DNA of 64,000 nucleotides, from the NCBI RefSeq assembly GCF_036013935.1, contig NZ_CP107902.1:7969001-8033000 (forward strand). Reading direction: 5' to 3'. The position numbers were made by a program, and so were the translations under genes. Below, in pieces: positions 55,489 to 64,000 of this stretch. The stretch is from Streptomyces sp. NBC_00461 (GTDB taxonomy: Bacteria > Actinomycetota > Actinomycetes > Streptomycetales > Streptomycetaceae). Position 1 is the first letter of the stretch. Every line of letters begins with the position of its first letter. The notes under the pieces are model-generated. The model had not been told where the DNA came from, did no database searches, and saw nothing but the letters and a program-made list of their open reading frames with translations.

Positions 55489-57999
55489 ATGGACCATGGC
55501 ACCGAAGTGGGCGTGGACCCCGGCCGCGGAGCCGGAAAGGGCGCGGACTCCGGACGCGAGACCGGGGAGGGCGCCGCGGTACGGCATGCCGCGACCGGGC
55601 GCATTCCGCTGGCCGTGGTCGTCGTGGACCGAGAGGGCCTGGTCTCCCACTGGAGCGCGGGCGCGCGGCGGCTGTTCGGCGCCGCCAGGGAGGACGCGCT
55701 GGGGCGCCCCGCCGTCGACCTGCTCCCGGTCTCCGGCGCCCTCGGCGAAGGCTTCGACGGCCTCGACGCGGAGCCCGTGCTCGACGCCTACGGCCCCCAT
55801 GACGTGTACGACGAGCTGGGCCCCGGCCTGGAGGCCTCCCTGGGCGGCGGCGCCGGGTACCCGGCGGCCGGCCGCGCCCGGGTCGACGGCCCGCGGCACG
55901 AGCGGCTCGACATCCTGTGGTGGGCCTACCCCCTGGTCGGACCCGGACCCGCGCGGCTGCTGGTCCTCGCCGCCGACGCGGCCCGCCTCCAGGCCGAGCG
56001 GGGCTACGACGACGACGTCGTCGAGCGCATCGGCCCCGGCTTCGCCCGCTACACCGAACTCCCGGACCCGGACGAGCTGGCCAAGCGGCTGCCGGAGATC
56101 CTGCCGAACATGGGACCGGAGCCGAGCAGCCGCATCGTCTCCCAGATCCTCGAACTGGGCTATCCCGTGCTGGAGTTCAGTCAGTTCGACCGCGTGCCCG
56201 TCACCCCCGACTGGGGTGTCCCGCGCCGCGCCGGTCGCCGGCGGGCACCGGCCACGGCGCAGGATGCGGCGCACGCTTTCGTGCCGGTCGGCGCCGAGCA
56301 CGACCTGGAGTACGCGGCCGTACGCGAGCGGCTGGAGTTCCTCAACGAGGTCAGCACCGGCATCGGCACCTCACTCGACCTCGGCGAGACCATCCGCGAG
56401 GTCACCAGCGCCGCCGTACCCCGCTTCGCGGACTTCGCCGGGACCCATCTGCGCGCCGCCGTGCTCGCCGGCGAGGGCTTCCCGGACGGGCCGCCGGACG
56501 TCACGACCGTATGGCACCGCGTATGGGTCGAGCACAACGACGAACCGGGACGCTGGGACGACACCGTCCCCGTCGGCGAGGCCATCGCGTTTCCCGAACA
56601 CACGCCGTTCTTCCAGTGCATGAGCACCGGAGAGCCCGTCCTCATCCCGCGGCTCAGCGAGGAGCTGGGCAACCGCATCGCCGGGGAGTTCGAGAAGCGC
56701 GACCTGCGGCCCCTCATCAACGGCCGCTCCCTGCTGATCGTCCCGCTGAAGGCGCGCAACGTGGTGCTCGGCTTCATGGTGCTGATGCGCCGGCCGGACC
56801 GCGAGGCCTTCGACGACATGGACCGCACCACCGGCACCGAACTCGCCGCCCGCGCGGGCCTGGTGCTCGACAACGCCCGCATGTACACCTACCAGGAGAA
56901 CGTCGCCGAGACGCTCCAGGACAGCATGCTGCCCCAGGTCGCCCCGCGCATGGCGGGCTGCGACATCGCGACGCGCTATCTGCCCGGTGCCCGCCTCGGC
57001 CGGGTCGGCGGCGACTGGTTCGACACCATCAAACTGCCCGGCTCGCGTACGGCGATGGTGGTCGGCGACGTCATGGGCCACGGACTCAACTCGGCAGCGA
57101 TGATGGGCCAGTTGCGTACGGCCGTACAGACCATGGCCACCATGGAGACCCCGCCCGCCCAACTGCTGCGCAACCTCGACGACCTGGCCCGGCGGCTCGG
57201 CGAGAACTACCTCGCCACCTGTCTGTACGCGGTGTACGACCCGATCCGCGGCGAACTGCAGCTCTCCAACGCAGGACACATCCCGCCGGTACTGGTGCAC
57301 GCCGCGGACGGCCGCAGCGAACTGCTCCACCTGCCGACCGGTGCGCCCATAGGAGTGGGCGGTGTTCCGTTCGAGACCGCTCTGGTGCGGGTCGCGCCCG
57401 GTGACCGGCTCGTACTGTGCACCGACGGCCTCGTCGAGGTGCGCGGAGCCGATATCGGCGACGGTCTGGCCGCCCTGTGCGAATCCGCGGCGCACCCCGC
57501 GGCCTCCATGGACGACGCCTGCGACACCATCATCCGGGCCCTGAACACCCACGGCGGACGCAAGGACGACGTCGCCCTGCTCATGGCCCGGCTCAACGGC
57601 ATCCCCACCGAGGACGTCGCCGAGTGGCAGCTCTCCCGGGAGCCGGCCGAGGTGGCGCGGGCCCGCCGGCTGGTCCGCGCCCGGCTGCTCGACTGGGGGC
57701 TGCCCGACGCCGTGGAGACGGCGGAGCTGCTGGTCAGCGAGGTCGTCACCAATGCCGTACGGCATGCCACGGGCGAGAGCCTCGGGCTGCGGCTGGTGCG
57801 CACCGACGCGCTGCTGTGCGAGGTCACGGACGACGAGCCGACTCTGCCCGCACTGCTGAGCGCCGGTGTGTACGAAGAGTCGGGCCGCGGGCTGTGCGTG
57901 GTCAGCCGCCTCGCACACGAATGGGGTGCGAGCGCCACCGGACACCACAAGACGGTGTGGTTCGAACAGGTTTTGACGCCTCGTCAGCGGACACTGTGA
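55489..57999 (+). CDS. PAS-GAF-PP2C-HATPase regulatory phosphatase (SpoIIE family)
   Basis: An 836-aa signalling protein. Order: PAS-like domain (about 37-175, AVVVVDREGLVSHWSAGARRLFGA), GAF domain (about 285-465, FLNEVSTGIGTSLDLGETIREV), SpoIIE/RsbU PP2C domain (about 475-705, with VGGDWFD, VVGDVMGHGLNSA and GRKDDVALL metal residues), and a C-terminal anti-sigma-factor-type HATPase (about 715-830, ELLVSEVVTNAVRHA and ESGRGL). This set both phosphorylates and dephosphorylates anti-sigma-factor antagonists, so it belongs to a partner-switching stress or development circuit. No partner genes are adjacent. Confidence 0.92.
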   Translation: MDHGTEVGVDPGRGAGKGADSGRETGEGAAVRHAATGRIPLAVVVVDREGLVSHWSAGARRLFGAAREDALGRPAVDLLPVSGALGEGFDGLDAEPVLDAYGPHDVYDELGPGLEASLGGGAGYPAAGRARVDGPRHERLDILWWAYPLVGPGPARLLVLAADAARLQAERGYDDDVVERIGPGFARYTELPDPDELAKRLPEILPNMGPEPSSRIVSQILELGYPVLEFSQFDRVPVTPDWGVPRRAGRRRAPATAQDAAHAFVPVGAEHDLEYAAVRERLEFLNEVSTGIGTSLDLGETIREVTSAAVPRFADFAGTHLRAAVLAGEGFPDGPPDVTTVWHRVWVEHNDEPGRWDDTVPVGEAIAFPEHTPFFQCMSTGEPVLIPRLSEELGNRIAGEFEKRDLRPLINGRSLLIVPLKARNVVLGFMVLMRRPDREAFDDMDRTTGTELAARAGLVLDNARMYTYQENVAETLQDSMLPQVAPRMAGCDIATRYLPGARLGRVGGDWFDTIKLPGSRTAMVVGDVMGHGLNSAAMMGQLRTAVQTMATMETPPAQLLRNLDDLARRLGENYLATCLYAVYDPIRGELQLSNAGHIPPVLVHAADGRSELLHLPTGAPIGVGGVPFETALVRVAPGDRLVLCTDGLVEVRGADIGDGLAALCESAAHPAASMDDACDTIIRALNTHGGRKDDVALLMARLNGIPTEDVAEWQLSREPAEVARARRLVRARLLDWGLPDAVETAELLVSEVVTNAVRHATGESLGLRLVRTDALLCEVTDDEPTLPALLSAGVYEESGRGLCVVSRLAHEWGASATGHHKTVWFEQVLTPRQRTL

Positions 58000-58001
58000 C
58001 G

Positions 58002-58040
58002 GGCGCGGAAAGCACCCACAGTCGCTCAGGGGTGCGCGCC
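58002..58040. terminator. Interrupted stem-loop after the SpoIIE-family gene
   Basis: GGCGC...GCACCC pairs with GGGTGC...GCGCC, a 5-bp outer and 6-bp inner stem with a bulge, starting 3 bp after the stop codon. The strength is uncertain. Confidence 0.5.
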
Positions 58041-58139
58041 GGATCGAACATCCCGTGAAAACCTGCGCCTCCACCTTGCCGTGCACCCGCTGACCGCGAT
58101 ATCCCCGATCATGACGTCGACCACTGCTGGGGAGGACGC

Positions 58140-58877
58140 ATGAACGTGTCGGAGGACTACCGCAATGCTTGGGAAAGCTACTGGCAGGCGACCTCCGACG
58201 CGCCGGGCGAGGCGATCTGGGACTCGGACCCGTCGCTGACCGCCGTACCGCACAGCGAACTGCTGCTGCCGCACGCCGATTCCGGCCGCACCATCGTCGA
58301 TCTGGGCTGCGGCAACGGCACCCAGACGCGCTGTCTCGCCACGCGGTTCGCGCGCGCCGTCGGCGTGGACCTGTCGCACGCCGCCATCGAGCACGCCCGG
58401 CGGGCCGGCGACGGTGCGGCGGGGGCCTTCGAGTTCCAGCAGCTCGACCTGACCGACACCGCGGCGGTGGGCGCCCTGCACGCCCGGCTCGGCGACAGCC
58501 ACGTCTATATGCGGGCCGTCATCCACCAGAGCGAACCGCACGCCCGTGCCGCCGTGGCCGCGGCCGTCGCGGGGATCATCGGCGGTCAGGGGCGGGCCTT
58601 CGTCGTGGAACTGACCGCCGAGTCGCGCGAGGTGCTGCGGCGGGCGGCCGGGGGGCCAGAGGGACCGCCGCCCAAGCTGCGCCGGGTCTTCGAGCACGGC
58701 CTCAAGCCCGCCGACGCCGAGGACGCGGAGATCCCGCAGCTGCTGCGGGAGGCCGGGCTGACAATCCTCGCCGACGGCGACACGACACTGCCGCAGACCG
58801 AGCACACGGCGGACGGCAGCCGCATCGACCTGCCCGCACGCTGGTTCGTCCTGGCGGGGAGTGGCGCGACCGGGTGA
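58140..58877 (+). CDS. Class I SAM-dependent methyltransferase
   Basis: A 245-aa Rossmann-fold methyltransferase. The SAM-binding motif IVDLGCGNGTQTRCLATRFARAVGVDLS (about residues 51-78) is complete, and post-motif QQLDLTDTAAVGAL follows. Start ATG 58140 has GGGGAGG upstream. Substrate is unknown. The gene begins 140 bp after the phosphatase and precedes the peptidase operon by 55 bp, but its link to either is unclear. Confidence 0.88.
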   Translation: MNVSEDYRNAWESYWQATSDAPGEAIWDSDPSLTAVPHSELLLPHADSGRTIVDLGCGNGTQTRCLATRFARAVGVDLSHAAIEHARRAGDGAAGAFEFQQLDLTDTAAVGALHARLGDSHVYMRAVIHQSEPHARAAVAAAVAGIIGGQGRAFVVELTAESREVLRRAAGGPEGPPPKLRRVFEHGLKPADAEDAEIPQLLREAGLTILADGDTTLPQTEHTADGSRIDLPARWFVLAGSGATG

Positions 58878-58932
58878 GGAGTTGTCCACAGGCCCGCCCG
58901 TCGCTCGCCGGATGCGCGTACGGTTTCGTGGC

Positions 58933-59766
58933 ATGAAGATCCTGATCAGCGCCGACATGGAGGGCGCCACGGGGGTGACGTGGCCGGCCGACGTGCTGCC
59001 CGGGACACCGCAGTGGGAGCGGTGCCGCTCGATGTTCACCTCGGACGTCAACGCCGCCGTGCTGGGATTCTTCGACGGCGGCGCCGACGAGGTCCTCGTC
59101 AACGAAGCCCACTGGACCATGCGCAATCTGCTCCTTGAGCAGCTGGACGAGCGCACCGAGATGCTCACCGGGCGGCACAAGTCCCTCTCCATGGTGGAGG
59201 GCGTGCAGCACGGGGACGTGGACGGCATCGCCTTCGTCGGCTATCACGCCGGCGCCGGCATGGAGGGCGTCCTCGCCCACACCTACCTCGCCAACTCCAT
59301 CACCGGGGTCTGGCTGAACGACGTGCGCGCCAGCGAGGGCCTGCTCAACGCGCGGGTCGTCGCCGAGTACGGGGTCCCCGTCGTCCTGGTCACCGGCGAC
59401 GACGTGGCCTGCGAGGACGCCCTCGGGTACGCGCCCGAGGCGCTGAAGGTCGCGGTCAAGGACCATGTGTCGCGGTACGCGGCGGTGTGCCGGACGCCGT
59501 CCAGGACCGCGTCCGACATCCGCGCCGCGGCGAAGGAGGCCGCCCGGCTGGCGGTCCGTCACCAACCGGTCCGGGAAGGGCCGTTCACCGTCGCCCTCGA
59601 GTTCGACGCCGAGCACCTCGCCCTGGCCGCCACCGTCGTGCCCGGCGTCGGCCGGATCGGGGAGCGGAAGGTGGCCTACACCAGCGAGACCATGTACGAG
59701 GGGATCCGCGCCTTCAAGGCCGTCACGACGATCGTCTCGGCCGCCGTGGAGGAGCAGTATGGCTGA
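58933..59766 (+). CDS. M55-family D-aminopeptidase (DppA-like)
   Basis: A 277-aa zinc peptidase. The N-terminal metal motif SADMEGATGV (Asp8, Glu10) and the later VNEAHWTMRN and GYHAGAGM histidines match DppA-type D-aminopeptidases, which release N-terminal D-Ala/D-residues from peptides. ATG 58933 is preferred over a frame running back to 58861. Its last 8 bp overlap the M20 gene, so they are coupled. Confidence 0.92.
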   Translation: MKILISADMEGATGVTWPADVLPGTPQWERCRSMFTSDVNAAVLGFFDGGADEVLVNEAHWTMRNLLLEQLDERTEMLTGRHKSLSMVEGVQHGDVDGIAFVGYHAGAGMEGVLAHTYLANSITGVWLNDVRASEGLLNARVVAEYGVPVVLVTGDDVACEDALGYAPEALKVAVKDHVSRYAAVCRTPSRTASDIRAAAKEAARLAVRHQPVREGPFTVALEFDAEHLALAATVVPGVGRIGERKVAYTSETMYEGIRAFKAVTTIVSAAVEEQYG

Positions 59767-61063
59767 CCAGCAGGCCCTGGACGAGGTCGTCGAGTTCACC
59801 TCCGACCTCATCCGCATCGACACCACCAACCGCGGCGGCGGAGACTGCCAGGAGCGGCCCGCCGCCGAGTACGCCGCCGAGCAGCTGACCGGAGCGGGCC
59901 TGGAGCCCACCCTTGTGGAGCGCACCAAGGGCCGTACGAACGTCGTCGCCCGCATTCAGGGCACGGACTCGTCCGCCGACGCGCTGCTCGTCCACGGTCA
60001 TCTGGACGTCGTGCCCGCGCAGGCCGACGACTGGAGCGTGCACCCCTTCTCCGGGGAGGTCCGCGACGGGGTCGTGTGGGGGCGCGGCGCGGTCGACATG
60101 AAGAACATGGACGCGATGATCCTCGCCGTCGTGCGCGGTTGGGCGCGCGAGGGCGTCAGGCCGCGGCGTGACATCGTCATCGCCTTCACCGCCGACGAGG
60201 AGGACAGCGCCAGGGACGGCTCCGGATTCCTCGCCGACCAGCACCCGGAACTCTTCGAGGGCTGCACCGAGGGCGTCAGCGAGTCGGGGGCGTTCACCTT
60301 CCACGACGGCAGCGGACGGCAGCTCTACCCGATCGCGGCCGGTGAGCGCGGCACGGGCTGGCTGAAGCTCACCGCGCGCGGACGGGCCGGGCACGGCTCC
60401 AAGGTCAACAAGGAGAACGCGGTCACCCGCCTCGCCGCCGCCGTCACCCGCATCGGCGAGTACGAGTGGCCGCTCAGACTGACCCCGACCGTGCGGGCCG
60501 CACTGACCGAACTCGCCGCGCTCTACGGCATCGAGACCGCCCTGGACGACGTGGACGGGCTGCTGGAGAAGCTCGGCCCGGCCGCGAAGCTGGTCGAGGC
60601 GACCGTCCGCAACAGCGCCAACCCGACCATGCTGGACGCCGGTTACAAGGTCAATGTGATTCCGGGTGAGGCCGTCGCCTATGTCGACGGGCGGCATCTG
60701 CCGGGTGGCGAGGACGAGTTCCGCACGACCCTCGACCGGCTCACCGGCCCCGACGTGGGCTGGGAGTTCCACCACCGCTCGGAGGCCCTCCAGGCGCCGC
60801 TCGACTCGCCGACGTACGCGAAGATGCGTGCCGCCGTCGAGGAGTTCGCGCCCGAGGGGCACGTGGTGCCGTACAGCATGACGGGCGGCACGGACGCCAA
60901 GCAGTTCTCCCGGCTCGGCATCACCGGGTACGGGTTCACACCGCTGAAGCTCCCGGAGGGGTACGACTACCAGGCCATGTTCCACGGGGTTGACGAGCGC
61001 GTCCCGGTCGAGGCACTGCATTTCGGCGTGCGGGTACTCGACCGGTTCCTGCGGACGGCCTAG
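59759..61063 (+). CDS. M20-family metallopeptidase/dipeptidase
   Basis: A 434-aa dizinc peptidase of the M20 family (CPG2/succinyl-diaminopimelate desuccinylase group). The first metal His is in LLVHGHLDVVPAQ, the bridging Asp in WGRGAVDMKNM and the catalytic Glu in FTADEEDS. The dimerization/lid domain follows (ARGRAGHGSKVN). No signal peptide is visible, so it acts in the cytoplasm on small peptides. ATG 59759 overlaps the M55 gene. Confidence 0.92.
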   Translation: MADQQALDEVVEFTSDLIRIDTTNRGGGDCQERPAAEYAAEQLTGAGLEPTLVERTKGRTNVVARIQGTDSSADALLVHGHLDVVPAQADDWSVHPFSGEVRDGVVWGRGAVDMKNMDAMILAVVRGWAREGVRPRRDIVIAFTADEEDSARDGSGFLADQHPELFEGCTEGVSESGAFTFHDGSGRQLYPIAAGERGTGWLKLTARGRAGHGSKVNKENAVTRLAAAVTRIGEYEWPLRLTPTVRAALTELAALYGIETALDDVDGLLEKLGPAAKLVEATVRNSANPTMLDAGYKVNVIPGEAVAYVDGRHLPGGEDEFRTTLDRLTGPDVGWEFHHRSEALQAPLDSPTYAKMRAAVEEFAPEGHVVPYSMTGGTDAKQFSRLGITGYGFTPLKLPEGYDYQAMFHGVDERVPVEALHFGVRVLDRFLRTA

Positions 61064-61080
61064 GCCAGTTGGGGGAGAAC

Positions 61081-63033
61081 GTGCAGACCCTGCCGTACGG
61101 TTCCTGGCCCTCGCCCATCGACGCGGCGCTCGCCGCCGCGCACGACGGGCACCCCGAGTACGTCGGCTTCGTCGGCGACGAGGCGTGGTGGACCGAGCCA
61201 CGGCCCGCCGAGGGCGGCCGCCGTACCCTGGTGCGGCGGCGCGCCGACGGCGAGGAGGAGCCGGTACTGCCCGCCCCGTGGAACGTCCGCAGCCGCGTCA
61301 TCGAGTACGGCGGACAGCCCTGGGCCGGCACCGCGCGGGACGGCCGGCCGCTCGTGGTGTTCGTGAACTTCGACGACCAGCGGCTCTACCGGTACGAGCC
61401 CGGAAGCGACCCGCGTCCCCTCACGCCCGTGTCCCTCGTGGGCGGCGGACTGCGCTGGGCGGATCCGCAGTTGCACCCCGAGCGCGGTGAAGTGTGGTGT
61501 GTGCTGGAGGAGTTCACCGGCGACGGCCCCACCGATGTACGCCGGGTCCTGGCCGCGGTGCCGCTGGACGGCTCGGCGGCCCAGGACCGCGACGCCGTGC
61601 GCGAACTCACCGACGACCGGCACCGGTTCGTCACCGGACCCCGCCTCTCGCCCGACGGGCGGCGCGCGGCCTGGCTGGCCTGGGACCATCCCCGCATGCC
61701 GTGGGACGGCACGGAGCTGATCGTCGCCGACGTCGGTGACGACGGCACCTTCCGGCACGCGCGTGCGGTCGCCGGCGGACCGGACGAATCGATCGCCCAG
61801 GCGGACTGGGCACCCGACGGATCCCTCCTGCACACGAGCGACCGCACCGGCTGGTGGAACCTCTACCGCGACGGCGCCCCGCTCTGTCCGCGCGAGGAGG
61901 AGTTCGGCGGCCCGTTGTGGAAGCTCGGCCAACGCTGGTTCGCCCCGCTGGACAGCGGACTGATCGCCGTCGTGCACGGCCGCGGCGCCACCGCGCTCGG
62001 GATACTGGACCCCGAGACCGGCGAGGTCGTCGACGCGGCCGGCCCCTGGACCGAGTTCGCGTCCACGCTCGCGGTGCACGGCGAGCGGGTCGTCGCCGTC
62101 GGAGCCAGCCCGCGCAGCGCCTACGAGATGGTGGAGCTGGACACTCGTACCGGCCGTGCCCGCGTGATCGGCGCCGAGCACGAGGACGCCGTCGACCCCG
62201 CCCACTACCCCGAGCCCCAGATCCGCACCTTCACGGGACCGGCCGGGCGCGACATCCACGCCCACATCTACCCGCCGCACGCCCCCGGCTGTGTCGCGCC
62301 GGGCGACGAGCTGCCGCCCTACGTCGTGTGGGCGCACGGCGGCCCCACCAGCCGGGCGCCCCTCGTCCTCGACCTGGAGATCGCCTACTTCACCTCGCGG
62401 GGCATCGGCGTCGCCGAGGTCAACTACGGCGGCTCGACCGGGCACGGACGTGAGTACCGCAACCGGCTGCGTGAGCAGTGGGGTGTCGTCGACGTCGAGG
62501 ACTGCGCGGCCGTCGCCCTCGCGCTCGCGGACGAGGGCACCGCCGACCGCGGCCGGCTCGCGATCCGCGGCGGCAGCGCGGGCGGCTGGACCGCGGCCGC
62601 TTCCCTCGCCGCCACCGACGTCTACGCCTGCGGAACGATCATCTACCCCATCCTCGACCTCGTCGGCTGGGGCGTGGGGGAGACCCACGACTTCGAGTCG
62701 CGGTACCTGGAGACGCTGGTCGGGCCGCTCGCCGAGGTGCCCGGACGGTACGCGGAGCGGTCGCCCACCGAGCACGCCGACCGGATCACCGCGCCCTTCC
62801 TGCTGTTGCAGGGCCTGGACGACGTGATCTGTCCGCCCGCGCAGTGCGAACGATTCCTGGCACGCATGGCGGGCAGGCGGGTGCCGCACGCGTACATCGC
62901 GTTCGAGGGGGAGGGGCACGGGTTCCGGCGGGCCGACACCATGATCCGGGTCCTGGAGTCCGAACTCTCGCTGTACGCCCAGGTCTTCGGGCTGAACCCG
63001 CACGGCGTCCCGACACTGGAACTGTCCAAGTGA
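61081..63033 (+). CDS. S9-family prolyl-oligopeptidase-like peptidase
   Basis: A 650-aa cytosolic serine peptidase. An N-terminal beta-propeller (from WNVRSRVIEYGG to DPEHYPEPQIRTF) caps the alpha/beta hydrolase domain. The nucleophile Ser499 is in IRGGSAGGW, followed by LLLQGLDDVICPPAQ (Asp) and EGEGHGFRRADT (His). GTG 61081 is chosen after GGGGGAG; spacing is tight and an upstream TTG is the alternative. It is 17 bp behind the M20 gene and 8 bp ahead of the S66 gene. Confidence 0.92.
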   Translation: MQTLPYGSWPSPIDAALAAAHDGHPEYVGFVGDEAWWTEPRPAEGGRRTLVRRRADGEEEPVLPAPWNVRSRVIEYGGQPWAGTARDGRPLVVFVNFDDQRLYRYEPGSDPRPLTPVSLVGGGLRWADPQLHPERGEVWCVLEEFTGDGPTDVRRVLAAVPLDGSAAQDRDAVRELTDDRHRFVTGPRLSPDGRRAAWLAWDHPRMPWDGTELIVADVGDDGTFRHARAVAGGPDESIAQADWAPDGSLLHTSDRTGWWNLYRDGAPLCPREEEFGGPLWKLGQRWFAPLDSGLIAVVHGRGATALGILDPETGEVVDAAGPWTEFASTLAVHGERVVAVGASPRSAYEMVELDTRTGRARVIGAEHEDAVDPAHYPEPQIRTFTGPAGRDIHAHIYPPHAPGCVAPGDELPPYVVWAHGGPTSRAPLVLDLEIAYFTSRGIGVAEVNYGGSTGHGREYRNRLREQWGVVDVEDCAAVALALADEGTADRGRLAIRGGSAGGWTAAASLAATDVYACGTIIYPILDLVGWGVGETHDFESRYLETLVGPLAEVPGRYAERSPTEHADRITAPFLLLQGLDDVICPPAQCERFLARMAGRRVPHAYIAFEGEGHGFRRADTMIRVLESELSLYAQVFGLNPHGVPTLELSK

Positions 63034-63041
63034 GAGAGCGA

Positions 63042-63977
63042 ATGAGCGAGCAGGCGAGAGACCTTCTGCGACCGTCCCGACTTGCCCCCGGCGCCCGCGT
63101 GGCCGTCGTGGCACCCAGCGGACCCGTGCCCGAGGAGCGGCTGCAGGCGGGGCTGGACGTGCTGCGCGGCTGGGACCTCGACCCGGTGGTGGCGCCCCAT
63201 GTGCTGGACCGGCACGGCGAGTTCGGCTACCTGGCCGGCACGGACGCGGACCGGGCCGCCGATCTGCAGGACGCCTGGTGCGACCCGTCGGTGGCCGCGG
63301 TGCTGTGCGCGCGGGGCGGGTACGGAGCACAGCGGATGATCGATCTGCTCGACTGGGAGGCGATGCGGGCCGCCGGACCCAAGGTCTTCGTGGGCTTCAG
63401 CGACGTCACGGCACTGCACCAGGCCTTCGCCACCCGGCTGGGCCTGGTCACCCTGTACGGACCGGCGGCCGCCGGTGTCGACTTCATCAAGAACACCCGG
63501 TCGCAGGAACACCTCAGGGCCACCCTGTTCGCTCCGGAGAGCGTCCGCACCATCGCATCCGGCGGTGCCGCCCTGGTGGCCGGACGGGCCCGGGGCGTCA
63601 CGCTGGGCGGGTGCCTGAGCCTGCTCGCCTCCGACCTCGGGACCCCGCACGCCCGGGCCGGCGCCCGGGGCGGGCTGCTGATGATCGAGGACGTCGGCGA
63701 ACGGGCGTACCGCATCGACCGGACGCTGACCCAGCTGCTGCGCAGCGGCTGGCTCGACGGCCTCACCGGGATCGCGCTCGGGTCGTGGGACCAGTGCGGC
63801 CCGTACGCCGAACTGCGCCCGGTTCTCGTCGACCGGCTCGCCGGGCTCGGCGTCCCCGTCATCGAGGAGTTCGGATTCGGGCACTGCGCGGGCGCGTCGA
63901 CCGTCCCCCTTGGTGTGGCGGCCGAACTGGACACGGAGGCAGGTACTCTGACGCTCGATCAGCCAGCCCTTCGCTGA
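63042..63977 (+). CDS. ldcA: LD-carboxypeptidase, S66 family
   Basis: A 311-aa murein LD-carboxypeptidase that cuts the L-residue/D-Ala bond in tetrapeptides during cell-wall recycling. The family's start PGARVAVVAPSGPVPEERLQ, the ARGGYGAQRMIDLLDW segment and the nucleophile Ser120 (VGFSDVTALH) are intact, as are the downstream LLMIEDVGE and FGHCAGASTVPLGV. ATG 63042 follows GAGAGAG. It closes the four-gene operon. Confidence 0.93.
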   Translation: MSEQARDLLRPSRLAPGARVAVVAPSGPVPEERLQAGLDVLRGWDLDPVVAPHVLDRHGEFGYLAGTDADRAADLQDAWCDPSVAAVLCARGGYGAQRMIDLLDWEAMRAAGPKVFVGFSDVTALHQAFATRLGLVTLYGPAAAGVDFIKNTRSQEHLRATLFAPESVRTIASGGAALVAGRARGVTLGGCLSLLASDLGTPHARAGARGGLLMIEDVGERAYRIDRTLTQLLRSGWLDGLTGIALGSWDQCGPYAELRPVLVDRLAGLGVPVIEEFGFGHCAGASTVPLGVAAELDTEAGTLTLDQPALR

Positions 63978-64000
63978 GCGGCTTCGCTGAGCCTCTGCGC

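Noticed and set aside
55917..57404. A 495-aa + frame inside the SpoIIE-family gene
   Set aside because: Arg/Pro/Gly-rich out-of-frame translation; the PP2C/HATPase frame is unambiguous.

Overview
The window is a 64-kb piece of a high-GC actinomycete chromosome, almost certainly Streptomyces. The evidence is very strong third-position GC, twin-arginine and lipoprotein exports, LacI, TetR and BlaI regulators, a SpoIIE-type phosphatase, CUT1 sugar permeases with no ATPase of their own, and an ethylmalonyl-CoA pathway operon headed by a 447-aa crotonyl-CoA carboxylase/reductase. I found no rRNA, tRNA, CRISPR array, transposase or integrase. Most long antisense reading frames are GC-bias shadows.

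Layout. 0.2-8.6 kb: a plant-polysaccharide operon on the + strand. It encodes a sugar-binding lipoprotein, two permeases, a GH51 arabinofuranosidase, a secreted GH43 enzyme that looks like an exo-beta-1,3-galactanase with a CBM13 domain, a broken GH95-like gene and a 5'-truncated gamma-glutamyltransferase relic. 8.7-11.6 kb: an inositol-monophosphatase-family enzyme, and a FAD oxidoreductase coupled to a macro-domain protein. 11.7-17.6 kb: an RbsABC-type sugar importer, LacI repressor, PfkB kinase and small ABM-domain enzyme, tied together by three copies of a TGTCATCG(A/T)TGACA-like operator. 17.7-25.8 kb: a secreted M1 peptidase, a large Tat-exported GH2 beta-galactosidase, a BlaI/M56 pair and a second, divergent BlaI-like gene. 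26.5-28.5 kb: an Ada-AlkA fusion plus Ogt, for alkylation repair. 28.5-33.3 kb: a cytochrome P450/ferredoxin/reductase set, bracketed by a 90-bp relic of a sirtuin 3' end and by an intact sirtuin gene. 33.3-36.7 kb: a VapB-like orphan, a Nudix hydrolase, an ADP-ribosylglycohydrolase-family protein and a glycerate kinase.

36.9-47.9 kb, minus strand: phosphatidylethanolamine synthesis (psd, pssA), then the ethylmalonyl-CoA pathway operon (ccr, ethylmalonyl-CoA mutase, methylmalyl/malyl-CoA lyase, mesaconyl-CoA hydratase, acyl-CoA dehydrogenase), a TetR regulator and a double-domain 3-hydroxyacyl-CoA dehydrogenase. These assimilate acetyl-CoA and supply ethylmalonyl- and methylmalonyl-CoA. 48.3-58.9 kb: mixed single genes, including a HEAT-repeat protein, RidA, a tripeptidyl-aminopeptidase-like hydrolase, a radical SAM protein, an SRPBCC protein, a drug-efflux MFS fused to a cytosolic beta-sandwich repeat tail, a PAS-GAF-PP2C-HATPase phosphatase and a methyltransferase. 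58.9-64 kb: a tight four-gene peptidase operon (M55 D-aminopeptidase, M20, S9, S66 LD-carboxypeptidase), probably for peptidoglycan or D-peptide turnover.

The points most worth following are the arabinogalactan module with its decaying members, the LacI regulon whose gene content resembles an Lsr uptake and processing system, the sirtuin scar marking insertion of the P450 block, the NAD/ADP-ribose gene cluster, and a palindrome filling the spacer of a predicted ccr promoter.
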